Assembly: GCA_934526065.1 (NCBI GenBank)
Contig: CAKSZX010000002.1
Location: 124,001 to 188,000 of the forward strand
Direction of reading: 5' to 3'
Source of the DNA: an uncultured Oscillospiraceae bacterium
GTDB taxonomy: Bacteria; Bacillota; Clostridia; Oscillospirales; Ruminococcaceae
DNA: 64,000 nt
Positions within the stretch are counted from its first letter, which is position 1. Each line of letters starts with the position of its first letter. This document shows positions 28,660 through 36,351 of this stretch, piece after piece. A model generated the notes under the pieces. The model had not been told where the DNA came from. It worked only from the letters and a program-made list of their open reading frames with translations, and made no database searches. Both the position numbers and the translations under genes were made by a program.

Positions 28660-29124
28660 GTGACGATTAAAAACATAAACAAGAAGATTATTCGGCTTTT
28701 GGCTGTGGAATTTATTCAGTTGTCTATGCCTGTAATCGGCAATATAATCGCCCAAAATTGTATTTATGATTTACCGGCCGCCCTTGCAGTTAGAAATTAT
28801 TACTACTCTTTTCTTGTTTCAATCATACTTATACTTGTAAATCAAATTCCGCAGGGTATTCTCTATCAAATCTATCTCGTGTTTACCCTTGTATTTTCCC
28901 AAATATTGGCAGAGAGAATAGAAGTATCCGAACATCGGGCAAATTACAGGCAGGAAGTGCCGTGCTATTCTCCACACTGGGCTGTTTGGTGGGATATGAT
29001 TATATTCTCTGTTTTACTTCTTTTTCTCTATGAAACATTTCTTGCATTTAGGTATATTCATCGCATGGAGGATAAATCGAAGCCACTCTGTAACCAATCT
29101 TTAAATTCGGGCAAAACAGGCTGA
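28660..29124 (+). CDS. Unrecognised membrane protein
   Basis: A 154-residue protein of no recognised family. Hydrophobic stretches near residues 12-30, 48-66, 66-84 and 110-130 suggest three or four membrane helices; between the last two is a polar loop (AERIEVSEHRANYRQEVPCY), and the tail is polar. No catalytic motif is visible. The start is GTG with TTGGAG nine bases upstream, behind a near-consensus promoter, which argues that it is real. It lies between the spoIVF pair and rplS, in neither operon. No terminator was found between it and the rplS promoter. Confidence 0.6.
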   Translation: MTIKNINKKIIRLLAVEFIQLSMPVIGNIIAQNCIYDLPAALAVRNYYYSFLVSIILILVNQIPQGILYQIYLVFTLVFSQILAERIEVSEHRANYRQEVPCYSPHWAVWWDMIIFSVLLLFLYETFLAFRYIHRMEDKSKPLCNQSLNSGKTG

Positions 29125-29141
29125 ATTTCTATAAAAAGTAC

Positions 29142-29170
29142 TTGCTTTTTTCTGTGGTTTATGGTATCAT
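29142..29170 (+). promoter_or_regulatory. Sigma-A promoter of rplS
   Basis: TTGCTT (29142-29147), a 17-base spacer, then TATCAT (29165-29170) with an extended -10 (TGG before it). It drives the rplS leader and gene. Confidence 0.75.
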
Positions 29171-29176
29171 ACTAAA

Positions 29177-29290
29177 GCGTTAGTGTCTGTTGTACCATCA
29201 ACAGGGTTAATGTTAACATTAAACGGGCAGTCCGCTGTCGGTACAGAGTGTACCGGGTATGAATGTCTTAGCAAAAATGGAGGAATTAAA
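29177..29290 (+). promoter_or_regulatory. Structured leader of rplS, possible L19 autoregulatory element
   Basis: About 114 bases between the likely transcription start and the rplS ATG. Three hairpins are visible: CTGTTG/CAACAG (29187-29204), the 16-base palindrome TTAATGTTAACATTAA (29207-29222), and CGGTACA/TGTACCG with a GAG loop (29239-29255). L19 leader RNAs are known in Firmicutes and act by autogenous control; whether this one belongs to that family is not settled by eye. Confidence 0.5.
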
Positions 29291-29635
29291 ATGGACGCAC
29301 TTGAATTGATTACCAAAGGTATGCTTAAAGAAGACAAGCCTGAAATAAATGTAGGTGATACTGTTAAAGTTCACTGCCGCATTAAAGAAGGCGAAAAGGA
29401 AAGAATTCAGATTTTTGAAGGCATCGTTATTGCTAAAAAGCACGGCGGTGTTCAGGAAACATTTACAGTAAGAAAAACAGCTTACGGCGTAGGTGTTGAA
29501 AGAGTATTCCCGGTTAACTCACCATTCGTTGAAAAGGTTGAAATTGTTAGAAGCGGTCGTGTTCGCCGTGCTAAGCTCTTCTACCTCAGAGACAGAGTTG
29601 GTAAAGCTGCCAAAGTTAAAGAAAAAATCAAATAA
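29291..29635 (+). CDS. rplS: Large ribosomal subunit protein bL19
   Basis: Ribosomal protein L19 at the 30S-50S interface; 114 residues, standard. Core motifs: [52 protein letters not shown] and the basic tail [18 protein letters not shown]. The ATG at 29291 follows GGAGGAATTAAA, a textbook start; in-frame codons upstream to 29183 belong to the RNA leader. Usually found near trmD and rimM, but those genes are absent here. Its own terminator follows. Confidence 0.98.
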   Translation: MDALELITKGMLKEDKPEINVGDTVKVHCRIKEGEKERIQIFEGIVIAKKHGGVQETFTVRKTAYGVGVERVFPVNSPFVEKVEIVRSGRVRRAKLFYLRDRVGKAAKVKEKIK

Positions 29636-29642
29636 GACATTT

Positions 29643-29670
29643 AAGAGGGCACATTACGCCCTCTTTTTTG
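29643..29670 (+). terminator. Intrinsic terminator after rplS
   Basis: Stem GAGGGC/GCCCTC with a 7-base loop followed by six T. It starts 8 bases after the rplS stop. Confidence 0.9.
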
Positions 29671-29686
29671 TTTATGGGAGATATTT

Positions 29687-30202
29687 ATGAATAAAATTTA
29701 TGACTTTGTGGAAACAATTTGCCTTTCCGCATTGACGGTTACATTTGTAATGGTGTTTTTATTTAGGGTAGTCAGCGTTGACGGCGAATCTATGACGAAT
29801 ACACTACAAAATAACGACAGACTTATCATCACAACCCTTTATTCTGATTTGCAAAGGGGAGATGTGGTAGTAACCGATAACAGTAACGGCACCGGTAAAC
29901 TGTTGATAAAGCGTGTTGTAGCCGTTGCCGGGGACACCATAAGAATAGATTATTCCTCCGGCCAGGTATATTTAAACGGCAGCGTCTTGTCCGAAGAATA
30001 TATAAGGGAGCCTATGGCAGTGTCAAATCGGGAACCACTTGAAGTTACGGTTCCTCAGGGGCAGGTGTTTTTGATGGGTGATAATCGCAATAACTCACGA
30101 GATTCCCGTTCACGGGAAGTTGGCACAATAGAAACCCACAGCATTATGGGAAAGGCAGTTTTAAGGATTTTCCCTTTAAATAAAATTAAATTTGGATTTT
30201 GA
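29687..30202 (+). CDS. lepB: Signal peptidase I
   Basis: Membrane-bound serine protease that removes signal peptides from secreted proteins; 171 residues, the short Gram-positive type with one N-terminal membrane anchor (about 10-28). The catalytic Ser35 lies in DGESMTNTL and the general base Lys75 in LLIKRVVAVAGD; box E is MGDNRNNSRDSR. The ATG has GGGAG upstream. It lies just after the rplS terminator, as in many Firmicutes (rplS-lepB-rbgA-rnhB); here rbgA and rnhB have moved to 41.6-43.2 kb. Confidence 0.96.
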   Translation: MNKIYDFVETICLSALTVTFVMVFLFRVVSVDGESMTNTLQNNDRLIITTLYSDLQRGDVVVTDNSNGTGKLLIKRVVAVAGDTIRIDYSSGQVYLNGSVLSEEYIREPMAVSNREPLEVTVPQGQVFLMGDNRNNSRDSRSREVGTIETHSIMGKAVLRIFPLNKIKFGF

Positions 30203-30219
30203 TACAAAAGGTATTAAAA

Positions 30220-30705
30220 ATGAACAAACAGGAAGTTTATCAATTTTTAAAAGACAATAATATTCAGTATGAAGTAACCGAACATCCGGCGGTTTACAAT
30301 ATGGAGGAAATGGACAATCTACATTTGCCGTATCCCTATTCCGCTAAAAATCTTTTTGTCCGTGACGATAAAAAGGCTAACTATTATCTTATAACGGTAA
30401 AAGAAGAAAAAAGAGTAAATTTAAAAGAATTCAGAAAACAAAACGGAATAAGAAATTTATCTTTTGCCTCAGAAAACGACCTTATAGATATTCTTCGGCT
30501 TACACCGGGTTCCGTAACGCCTTTCGGTCTTTTAAACGATAAAGAACAAAAAGTAAAATTTTATATTGACGAAGACTTACTGTCCGGCGACGGTATGATA
30601 GGCGTACATCCAAACGAAAACACCGCTACAGTTTGGCTTAAAACAGAAGATTTAATAAAAATTTTAAAAGAAAACGGCAACGAGATTAACATAGTAAAAA
30701 TTTGA
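30220..30705 (+). CDS. YbaK/ProX-type aminoacyl-tRNA deacylase
   Basis: Free-standing editing-domain protein, 161 residues, which hydrolyses mischarged tRNA (typically Ala-tRNA(Pro) in the ProX/PrdX group). Family features are the N-terminal YQFLKDNNIQYEVTEHPAVY, KNLFVRDDKKANYYL with the catalytic Lys region, LTPGSVTPFGLLND, and GVHPNENTATVWL near the end. An in-frame TTG seven codons upstream is possible, but the ATG at 30220 fits the family start better. Probably co-transcribed with lepB, whose stop is 17 bases away. Confidence 0.85.
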   Translation: MNKQEVYQFLKDNNIQYEVTEHPAVYNMEEMDNLHLPYPYSAKNLFVRDDKKANYYLITVKEEKRVNLKEFRKQNGIRNLSFASENDLIDILRLTPGSVTPFGLLNDKEQKVKFYIDEDLLSGDGMIGVHPNENTATVWLKTEDLIKILKENGNEINIVKI

Positions 30706-30718
30706 TTATATACATTAT

Positions 30719-30751
30719 GAGAGAGTGCTATTTGCATTCTCTTGTTTTTAA
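30719..30751 (+). terminator. Intrinsic terminator after the deacylase gene
   Basis: Stem GAGAGTGC/GCATTCTC with one G-T pair, then TTGTTTTTA. It starts 14 bases after the stop. Confidence 0.75.
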
Positions 30752-30826
30752 AAAATTTTTAAAATACTCTTGACTTTGAGTTGGCCTTGTAAATTTGGCA
30801 GAAAAATACTTTTAATTTAAAATAAC

Positions 30827-30862
30827 AAAAGCTGTAAATCCTTTTACGGGTTTACAGCTTTT
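30827..30862 (-). terminator. Terminator of the 30866 gene, probably bidirectional
   Basis: Stem AAAAGCTGTAAATCC / GGGTTTACAGCTTTT, nearly perfect, with T runs on both strands (AAAA upstream, TTTT downstream). It lies 3 bases beyond the stop of the minus-strand gene. Confidence 0.8.
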
Positions 30863-30865
30863 AAC

Positions 30866-31096
30866 TTATAATTTAAAATCTTCCTTTGAAAACTTGGGCA
30901 TATCCGGCCTGCGCTTTGGTGTGCGCTTTATCGGGTTGTATACAAATTTATTACAGGAGTAAAAGGGGGATACAATGCCTTTTTTCTTGCATAGAATCAT
31001 TGCATTATCTCTTGACTTACTGCCGTATTCGCAGTATTCGCAGGCAGGGGATATATTTTTATCAAATATGTATTTTTCTTTTTTAAACAAAGACAT
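30866..31096 (-). CDS. Small Cys-rich protein, likely zinc-binding
   Basis: A 76-residue basic protein with four conserved-looking Cys: CEYCEYG, CKKKG and SCNKF. The spacing suggests a small zinc knuckle. The tail is rich in Lys, Arg and Pro (NPIKRTPKRRPDMPKF). I recall similar small uncharacterised proteins in Clostridia but cannot name a domain. The ATG is preceded by GAGG on the minus strand, and a terminator follows immediately; both support a real gene. It is transcribed from the same strand as the ylbJ-like gene 31 bases upstream. Confidence 0.7.
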   Translation of the reverse strand: MSLFKKEKYIFDKNISPACEYCEYGSKSRDNAMILCKKKGIVSPFYSCNKFVYNPIKRTPKRRPDMPKFSKEDFKL

Positions 31097-31127
31097 AATT
31101 TCACCTCTTTACAGTTTATATTATATC

Positions 31128-32171
31128 TTAATTTGAAAATTTAGTAAACAGTTTATTTTTATCAAAAATAATAATAAACAAAACCGCAATTAAAAATAAA
31201 ATAAGAGACGCTTCGGCATTTACCCGATATTTTCTTACAGATATAATATCCGTTGCACTTGCTGCCGAATAGTTTGGAAATATATGAAGCAAAAGAGAGA
31301 ATATCGTTAAACTTACCGGAGTATGTATAAATCTTGAAAGAATTAAATTTTTTATTACGGTTTTATCTCCCACAAATCCGTATACTTGGCAGAGTGTACT
31401 TATAGGCAAAATACTCAACAGAAAGCATATTAAATATATATTTCTTTCCGTGTTTTCTGCACAATATTTGCAGGCGTATGTTACTTCCGAAAGAGCTATC
31501 GGTAAAATCGAAAAAGGAAAGTTTATATATTTTAAAATAACGCTGCACAAGCAGTTGAAAAACACGACAAATCCACATATAAATGTCATGGCTGTAACAG
31601 CGTTCTTTACACAGTCGACAAAAGAGGGTCTGTCACTTTTTTCGTCCCGGGAAAAAGAAATATACTCATATTTTAAAATAAATGAAAAAATAAATGCTGT
31701 TATAAGGCTTGCCAATGTCAGAGAAACAAATAACAAAACACCTATATTCTTGTTGCCCAGCAATATAAATCCCACGGTCATTATACAAAAAGACGGCGAA
31801 TTATTTACCATTGCAATGGCAAGTACACTCAGCCGGTTACTATCTTTACAGGATAGTTTTATTTTGCCAAGCATCATTGCCCCTGCGGAAAACCCGCCTA
31901 AAAGAGCAAGGAAAATGTATCCGGCTGTTTTTCCCGCATCTTTTGCCTTTAAAAGCTTTGCATAAGGCCACAGAGGCAGAGCAACGATTTTTGCCCCAGG
32001 GCTTTGAGACAAAACCGCAGACAGAACCATAAAAACAAACAGGGATGGTATAACTGCGCTGTAACATAATTCAAGCCCGGCTTTTACAGAATTTGTAATA
32101 ACATCTCCGTTTTGAAAAAATATTGCAAGTGTGCCGAGAAAAAAAGCAGTTTTAAGAATTTTATTTATCAT
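31128..32171 (-). CDS. YlbJ-like sporulation integral membrane protein
   Basis: A 347-residue polytopic membrane protein with about eight hydrophobic segments and the nucleoside-recognition-like domain found in Bacillus YlbJ and in SpoVV-type spore dipicolinate transporters. Recognisable parts are CYSAVIPSLFVFMVLSAVL and LLGGFSAGAMMLGKI, the YlbJ consensus around PSLFPFMV and LLGGFPVGA. In Bacillus this protein moves dipicolinic acid into the forespore. It is divergent from yqfC/yqfD, another sporulation pair, with a 44-base gap between, so mother-cell control of both is plausible. Confidence 0.8.
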   Translation of the reverse strand: MINKILKTAFFLGTLAIFFQNGDVITNSVKAGLELCYSAVIPSLFVFMVLSAVLSQSPGAKIVALPLWPYAKLLKAKDAGKTAGYIFLALLGGFSAGAMMLGKIKLSCKDSNRLSVLAIAMVNNSPSFCIMTVGFILLGNKNIGVLLFVSLTLASLITAFIFSFILKYEYISFSRDEKSDRPSFVDCVKNAVTAMTFICGFVVFFNCLCSVILKYINFPFSILPIALSEVTYACKYCAENTERNIYLICFLLSILPISTLCQVYGFVGDKTVIKNLILSRFIHTPVSLTIFSLLLHIFPNYSAASATDIISVRKYRVNAEASLILFLIAVLFIIIFDKNKLFTKFSN

Positions 32172-32215
32172 AACATAACCTCTCCATTAAATATATATGT
32201 AGCGGGGGTCAAAGT

Positions 32216-32485
32216 ATGAAAGACAGAATTAAAACGGTGATAAATAATTTGACGGAAAAATCCGTCGAGATAAATAAAACTCTTATTTCCATAGATACGA
32301 ATGGCAATGTAAGCATAGAAAATTTTAAAAAACTTTTGCAGTGCACAGATGCATATATATCATTACTTGCAGACAGAAAACAGATAAATATTTACGGCAG
32401 CAAAATATTGATATTAGGCTGTGACAAACATACGTGCTATATATCCGGTAATATAGAGAGAATAGAATTTTCGGAGGTGGAATAG
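32216..32485 (+). CDS. yqfC: Sporulation protein YqfC
   Basis: An 89-residue member of the YabP/YqfC family, made in the mother cell under sigma-E in Bacillus. The pattern is a small beta-rich domain: ISIDTNGNVSIENFKKLLQC, then ADRKQINIYGSKILILG and a final GNIERIEF. The stop overlaps the GTG start of yqfD by one base, the standard yqfC-yqfD pair. The ATG has GGGGG upstream. Molecular function unknown. Confidence 0.9.
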   Translation: MKDRIKTVINNLTEKSVEINKTLISIDTNGNVSIENFKKLLQCTDAYISLLADRKQINIYGSKILILGCDKHTCYISGNIERIEFSEVE

Positions 32486-33600
32486 TGTTTGCCTATGTAA
32501 AATTTAAAATTGAATCCGGGTTTTATGCGGAATTTATAAATGAGTTAATAGAAAGACAAATTTATATAAAAAATATAAGATATAATGATCTAACAGTAAC
32601 CGCAGTATGTAAAGCTCGGGATTATAAAGAAGTTGTAAAGCTTGGTAAAAAATTCGGCTGTCGTGTGCGAAAAATAAAAAAATATGGATTTTATTATGAA
32701 ATAAAGCCAATATTAAACCGAAAGGGAATTGTAGCGGCTGCAATTATTTTTGTATTGCTGACAATCGTGTATGACCAAACCGTATGGAAAATAAATATAA
32801 ATACGGATAATGAAGATATGAAAAATGCGGTTATGAACCAAATGATTGAAAATGAGGTATTTATCGGTAAATTTTACAATAAAGAAAAATTTGAACAAAC
32901 CGCCAAAAAGATAGTTCAAAATTGCGATGGAGTGGGCTATGCAACGCTTAATTTTTACAGAGGAATATTAAATTGTAATATATATACTTCTATTAAAGCA
33001 GAAGAATATATAAAAGACCAAACCAATGATGTTATTCTGGCAAATGCCGATGGGATAATAAAGGATATAAGGGTTTATCGTGGATATTCCGATTACAAAG
33101 CCGGAGATACAGTCTGTAAAGGTGATGTACTTGTCACAAATTTTCATGAAAAATCCGGTGTATTTTCACCTACAAGGGCTTATATAACGGCAATTTCTCA
33201 TAAAAATTATCAGGTTTATGTCCCTTATGAAAGAGATGTGTATATTTATGACGGCAATTATGAAAATAAAAATTATTACTTTTTATCAATAGATGATTGT
33301 GTAAATCACAGTGTGTCGGTGCCGGAAGAATACAGCGCATATCAAAAAGTATCTCAGGTCAATATCATGGGATTTTTGTTCCCAATAATAAAAAAGTCGA
33401 TAACGGTTTACTCTAAAATACCGAAGCATATTTCTTATGACGAAAACGGTGCTTTGCAAAATGCAAAAACACAAATTGAACATCTTATAACCGCAGACAA
33501 AAAGCTTTTGGAAGAAACAAACAGAGAATATTTCTATAATTTTGACAACGACGGAGTGTATGTTACTTGTACGGTTTACGGCTGCTATAATATAATTTAA
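32485..33600 (+). CDS. yqfD: Sporulation protein YqfD
   Basis: A 371-residue member of the YqfD family: a cytoplasmic N-terminal region of about 90 residues, one membrane segment (about 90-108, GIVAAAIIFVLLTIVYDQT) and an extracytoplasmic beta-rich domain. The family stretch VILANADGIIKDIRVYRG and the following GDTVCKGDVLV are well preserved. The start is GTG, overlapping the yqfC stop. phoH follows, as in Bacillus (yqfC-yqfD-phoH-ybeY-era), but behind its own promoter. Role in sporulation is known genetically, not biochemically. Confidence 0.92.
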   Translation: MFAYVKFKIESGFYAEFINELIERQIYIKNIRYNDLTVTAVCKARDYKEVVKLGKKFGCRVRKIKKYGFYYEIKPILNRKGIVAAAIIFVLLTIVYDQTVWKININTDNEDMKNAVMNQMIENEVFIGKFYNKEKFEQTAKKIVQNCDGVGYATLNFYRGILNCNIYTSIKAEEYIKDQTNDVILANADGIIKDIRVYRGYSDYKAGDTVCKGDVLVTNFHEKSGVFSPTRAYITAISHKNYQVYVPYERDVYIYDGNYENKNYYFLSIDDCVNHSVSVPEEYSAYQKVSQVNIMGFLFPIIKKSITVYSKIPKHISYDENGALQNAKTQIEHLITADKKLLEETNREYFYNFDNDGVYVTCTVYGCYNII

Positions 33601-33660
33601 AAAGTATAAATGTTACAACAATTTTTGCTCTTTATGGGATATTTTCCATAAAGTTTTTCA

Positions 33661-33689
33661 TTTACTTATTTAAGCTACTGTGTTATACT
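33661..33689 (+). promoter_or_regulatory. Sigma-A promoter of phoH
   Basis: TTTACT (33661-33666), 17 bases, then TATACT (33684-33689) with extended -10 TGT. Transcription would begin near 33696, just past the in-frame ATG at 33695, so translation most likely starts at the TTG at 33713, four bases after AGGGGTGAT. Confidence 0.7.
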
Positions 33690-33712
33690 AAATCATGGAC
33701 AGGGGTGATTTT

Positions 33713-34717
33713 TTGTCAGAAAAAATATTTGAAGTTTTGGATAACGACACGGCTTTAGAAATATGCGGGCCGTTTAACAATAATTTACGGTATATAGAAA
33801 AATCGTTAGGTACGGCGATTATTTGCAGAAGTACACAGTTTAAAATAACAGGAGATGACCGGTCGGTAAAAAACACATTGAGCGTTTTAACCGCAATGGA
33901 AGATTTGCTTAAAAGAGGTACCGAGCTTGATGAGCAAGCGGTGAGATACTGTGTGTCATTAGCTGTGGACAACAACTCGAAAATGGCAAAAGAACTCACT
34001 TCAAATTTGGTTTTACTGACCGCAAAAGGCAAGCCCATAAGGGCTAAAACGCTGGGTCAAAAAGACTATCTGAAAGCTATTGAGGAAAATTCAATAACAT
34101 TCGGAATAGGCCCTGCCGGCACAGGTAAAACATATCTGGCTGTTGCAATGGCCGTAAAGGCATTTAAGGCCGGCACGGTGTCAAGAATTGTTCTGACAAG
34201 GCCTGCGGTAGAAGCCGGTGAAAAATTGGGTTTTTTGCCCGGAGACCTGCAAAATAAAGTTGACCCATATTTAAGGCCGTTATATGACGGACTTTTTGAT
34301 ATGATGGGGGCAGAAACCTACGGAAAATTACTTGAAAAAGGTGTTATAGAGGTTGCGCCTTTGGCATATATGAGAGGCCGCACCCTTGACGACAGTTTTA
34401 TAATACTTGACGAGGCGCAAAACACAACAAGAGAACAGATGAAAATGTTCCTTACAAGAATGGGTATGAACTCAAAAATTGTTGTCACAGGTGATATTAC
34501 ACAAATCGACCTGCCCTCCGATAAAAAATCAGGTCTTAAAGATGCGGTTCGTGTCTTGAAAAATATAGAAGATATAGCGGTGGTGCGTCTTACCGACAGG
34601 GATGTTGTGCGCCACAAGTTAGTACAGGAAATTGTGAAGGCCTATGACAAGGCCGAAAATGATAGAATACACAATTCTGAGGAAAGGAAAGGATTTAACA
34701 AATATAATGGCAAATAA
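33713..34717 (+). CDS. phoH: PhoH family ATPase
   Basis: Cytoplasmic P-loop ATPase, 334 residues from the TTG start. The N-terminal KH-like domain spans about residues 25-90. The PhoH ATPase follows: Walker A GPAGTGKTYLAVAMAV, Walker B FIILDEAQNT, and VVTGDITQIDLP. Family members are linked to RNA turnover and 70S ribosome quality with YbeY, which overlaps it here by 11 bases. A start at ATG 33695 would add six residues, but the promoter position argues against it. Confidence 0.95.
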   Translation: MSEKIFEVLDNDTALEICGPFNNNLRYIEKSLGTAIICRSTQFKITGDDRSVKNTLSVLTAMEDLLKRGTELDEQAVRYCVSLAVDNNSKMAKELTSNLVLLTAKGKPIRAKTLGQKDYLKAIEENSITFGIGPAGTGKTYLAVAMAVKAFKAGTVSRIVLTRPAVEAGEKLGFLPGDLQNKVDPYLRPLYDGLFDMMGAETYGKLLEKGVIEVAPLAYMRGRTLDDSFIILDEAQNTTREQMKMFLTRMGMNSKIVVTGDITQIDLPSDKKSGLKDAVRVLKNIEDIAVVRLTDRDVVRHKLVQEIVKAYDKAENDRIHNSEERKGFNKYNGK

Positions 34718-35216
34718 AGTTTGGATTAAAGACAGTCAAAAAAAGATAAAAATTCCGCGGGGAATAAGAATACTTGTAAGAAGAAGCTGCAACGCTGTTT
34801 TGGTAAACGAGGGTATTACCGAACCATGTGAAATTTCGGTAACATTTGTGGACAACGAGCAAATAAAACAGCTTAACACCGATTTCAGGAACAAGCCCAC
34901 TGAAACTGATGTTCTTTCTTTCCCTTTGGGTGAAAACGGCAACTATGACAGAAATCCGGAAACAGGGGCAATGATATTGGGCGATATTGTTATCTCTCTT
35001 GAAAAAGCTCAGCGGCAAAGCGAACTTTACGGTCACAGCCTCCAAAGGGAAGTTGCGTTTTTAACAGTTCACTCAATGTTGCACCTGTTGGGTTACGACC
35101 ACGAAAACGGTGGTATTGAGGCTGTAAGAATGAGAGAAAAAGAAGAATCAACCCTTACAAAGCTCGGTTTGTCACGCACATTCTCTTATGGCGTTGACGA
35201 AAGCGAAAATAACTGA
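34707..35216 (+). CDS. ybeY: Endoribonuclease / rRNA maturation factor YbeY
   Basis: Metal-dependent RNase for 16S rRNA maturation and ribosome quality control; 169 residues. The H-x3-H-x5-H zinc motif reads HSMLHLLGYDHE and is complete. It overlaps phoH by 11 bases and is followed by era after 12 bases. The usual dgkA and cdd genes between ybeY and era in Bacillus are absent here. The ATG has AAAGGA about 13 bases upstream, somewhat far, which fits coupling to phoH translation. Confidence 0.95.
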   Translation: MANKVWIKDSQKKIKIPRGIRILVRRSCNAVLVNEGITEPCEISVTFVDNEQIKQLNTDFRNKPTETDVLSFPLGENGNYDRNPETGAMILGDIVISLEKAQRQSELYGHSLQREVAFLTVHSMLHLLGYDHENGGIEAVRMREKEESTLTKLGLSRTFSYGVDESENN

Positions 35217-35228
35217 TAAAGGTGAAAA

Positions 35229-36125
35229 ATGGAATCTAAATCAATTTTTGTAGCTCTTGTGGGCAAACCTAATGTTGGCAAGTCATCTCTTATGAACATT
35301 ATCCTTGGCGAAAAAATAGCCATAGTTACAAGCAAGCCACAAACAACAAGGACAAGTATCACCGGTATTTTAACAAAGGGCGTAACACAGTTCGTGTTTA
35401 TGGACACCCCCGGCGTCCATGCTCCTAAGACAAAACTGGGTGAATATATGGTAAAAACAAGCAAAAAGACAATATCCGATGTGGATCTTGTCCTTATGCT
35501 TTTTGAGCCTTACGGCGAATTTAACGATGCAGAGCTTGGTATAATCGAAAACATAAAAAGCAGTAAATTACCCCGGTTGCGGGTTATCAATAAAAAAGAT
35601 ACCATAAAAAGTAAAAGTGATGGAGAACGGCAAGTTCGGCGCATAAAAGAATTGGGCGTTTTTGACGATGTCTTGCTGATTTCCGCAATCGAAGACGACG
35701 GCGTTGACAGACTAATGGATAAAATTGACAGTTACGCCATGGAAAGTCCCCATTACTTTGAGGATGATGCAGTTACAAATATGCCCGAAAAAGTAATTGT
35801 GGCGGAGATTGTCAGAGAAAAACTTCTTTTATATATGCGAGATGAAATTCCCCACGGCACCAATGTTGAAGTTGAAAAATTCAAGGACAGGCCGGGTAAA
35901 AACATCATTGATATAAGCGTGGTAATATACTGTGAAAAGAAGAGCCACAAAGGTATGATTATCGGCAAACAGGGTGCTATGCTTAAAAAGATAGCCACAC
36001 GGGCAAGAACCGATATAGAAGAATTTTTGGCGGCCAAAGTCAATATGCAATGTTGGGTAAAGGTGAGAGAGGACTGGCGAGATTCTAATTACGCCCTTAA
36101 CGATTTCGGCTTTAAAGACGAGTAA
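35229..36125 (+). CDS. era: GTPase Era
   Basis: Ras-like GTPase that binds 16S rRNA near its 3' end and helps 30S assembly; 298 residues. G1 is GKPNVGKSS, G3 DTPGVH, G4 appears as NKKD. The C-terminal KH domain includes GMIIGKQGAMLKKIATRAR, the RNA-binding GXXG loop. The ATG has AAGGTG upstream. Part of the phoH-ybeY-era cluster; 76 bases separate it from the small yqzL-like gene. Confidence 0.97.
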   Translation: MESKSIFVALVGKPNVGKSSLMNIILGEKIAIVTSKPQTTRTSITGILTKGVTQFVFMDTPGVHAPKTKLGEYMVKTSKKTISDVDLVLMLFEPYGEFNDAELGIIENIKSSKLPRLRVINKKDTIKSKSDGERQVRRIKELGVFDDVLLISAIEDDGVDRLMDKIDSYAMESPHYFEDDAVTNMPEKVIVAEIVREKLLLYMRDEIPHGTNVEVEKFKDRPGKNIIDISVVIYCEKKSHKGMIIGKQGAMLKKIATRARTDIEEFLAAKVNMQCWVKVREDWRDSNYALNDFGFKDE

Positions 36126-36201
36126 GGGTTTAATTTCCATAAATAAAAGTAACTTTTAAGGATAAACTAAATGTAGTTTTTCATAAAAAGAGGTATTGTT
36201 T

Positions 36202-36351
36202 ATGGATTATTGGCAAAAGTTTGTTGAATCCGGCAGTGTGGAAGATTATCTTGAATATTTGAGGAATTTTCAAAATTCAGTAGAAAACAAAGATGACGGA
36301 ACGATTGCAGAAAGTAACCGGGATAGTACTGAAAGAAACCACTCTGAATGA
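36202..36351 (+). CDS. Small YqzL-like protein between era and recO
   Basis: A 49-residue ORF reading MDYWQKFVESGSVEDYLEYL and then an Asn/Asp/Ser-rich tail. Bacillus yqzL is a 47-residue gene in exactly this position (era-yqzL-recO), and YqzL proteins share an N-terminal Trp-x2-Phe then T/SGxIexY pattern, matched here by WQKFVESGSVEDYLEY. The ATG has AGAGG ten bases upstream. Its last 59 bases overlap the start of recO in another frame. Function unknown. The identification is by position and a short motif only. Confidence 0.7.
   Translation: MDYWQKFVESGSVEDYLEYLRNFQNSVENKDDGTIAESNRDSTERNHSE

Noticed and set aside
30770..30800. TTGACTTTGAGTTGGCCTTG resembling a MerR-type promoter
   Set aside because: No matching -10 at a 17-20 base spacing, and nothing to transcribe but the convergent terminator.
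31450..31965. Plus-strand open frame of 171 codons opposite the YlbJ-like gene
   Set aside because: It lies fully inside a well-supported gene on the other strand, lacks a ribosome site, and its translation is low-complexity without motifs.
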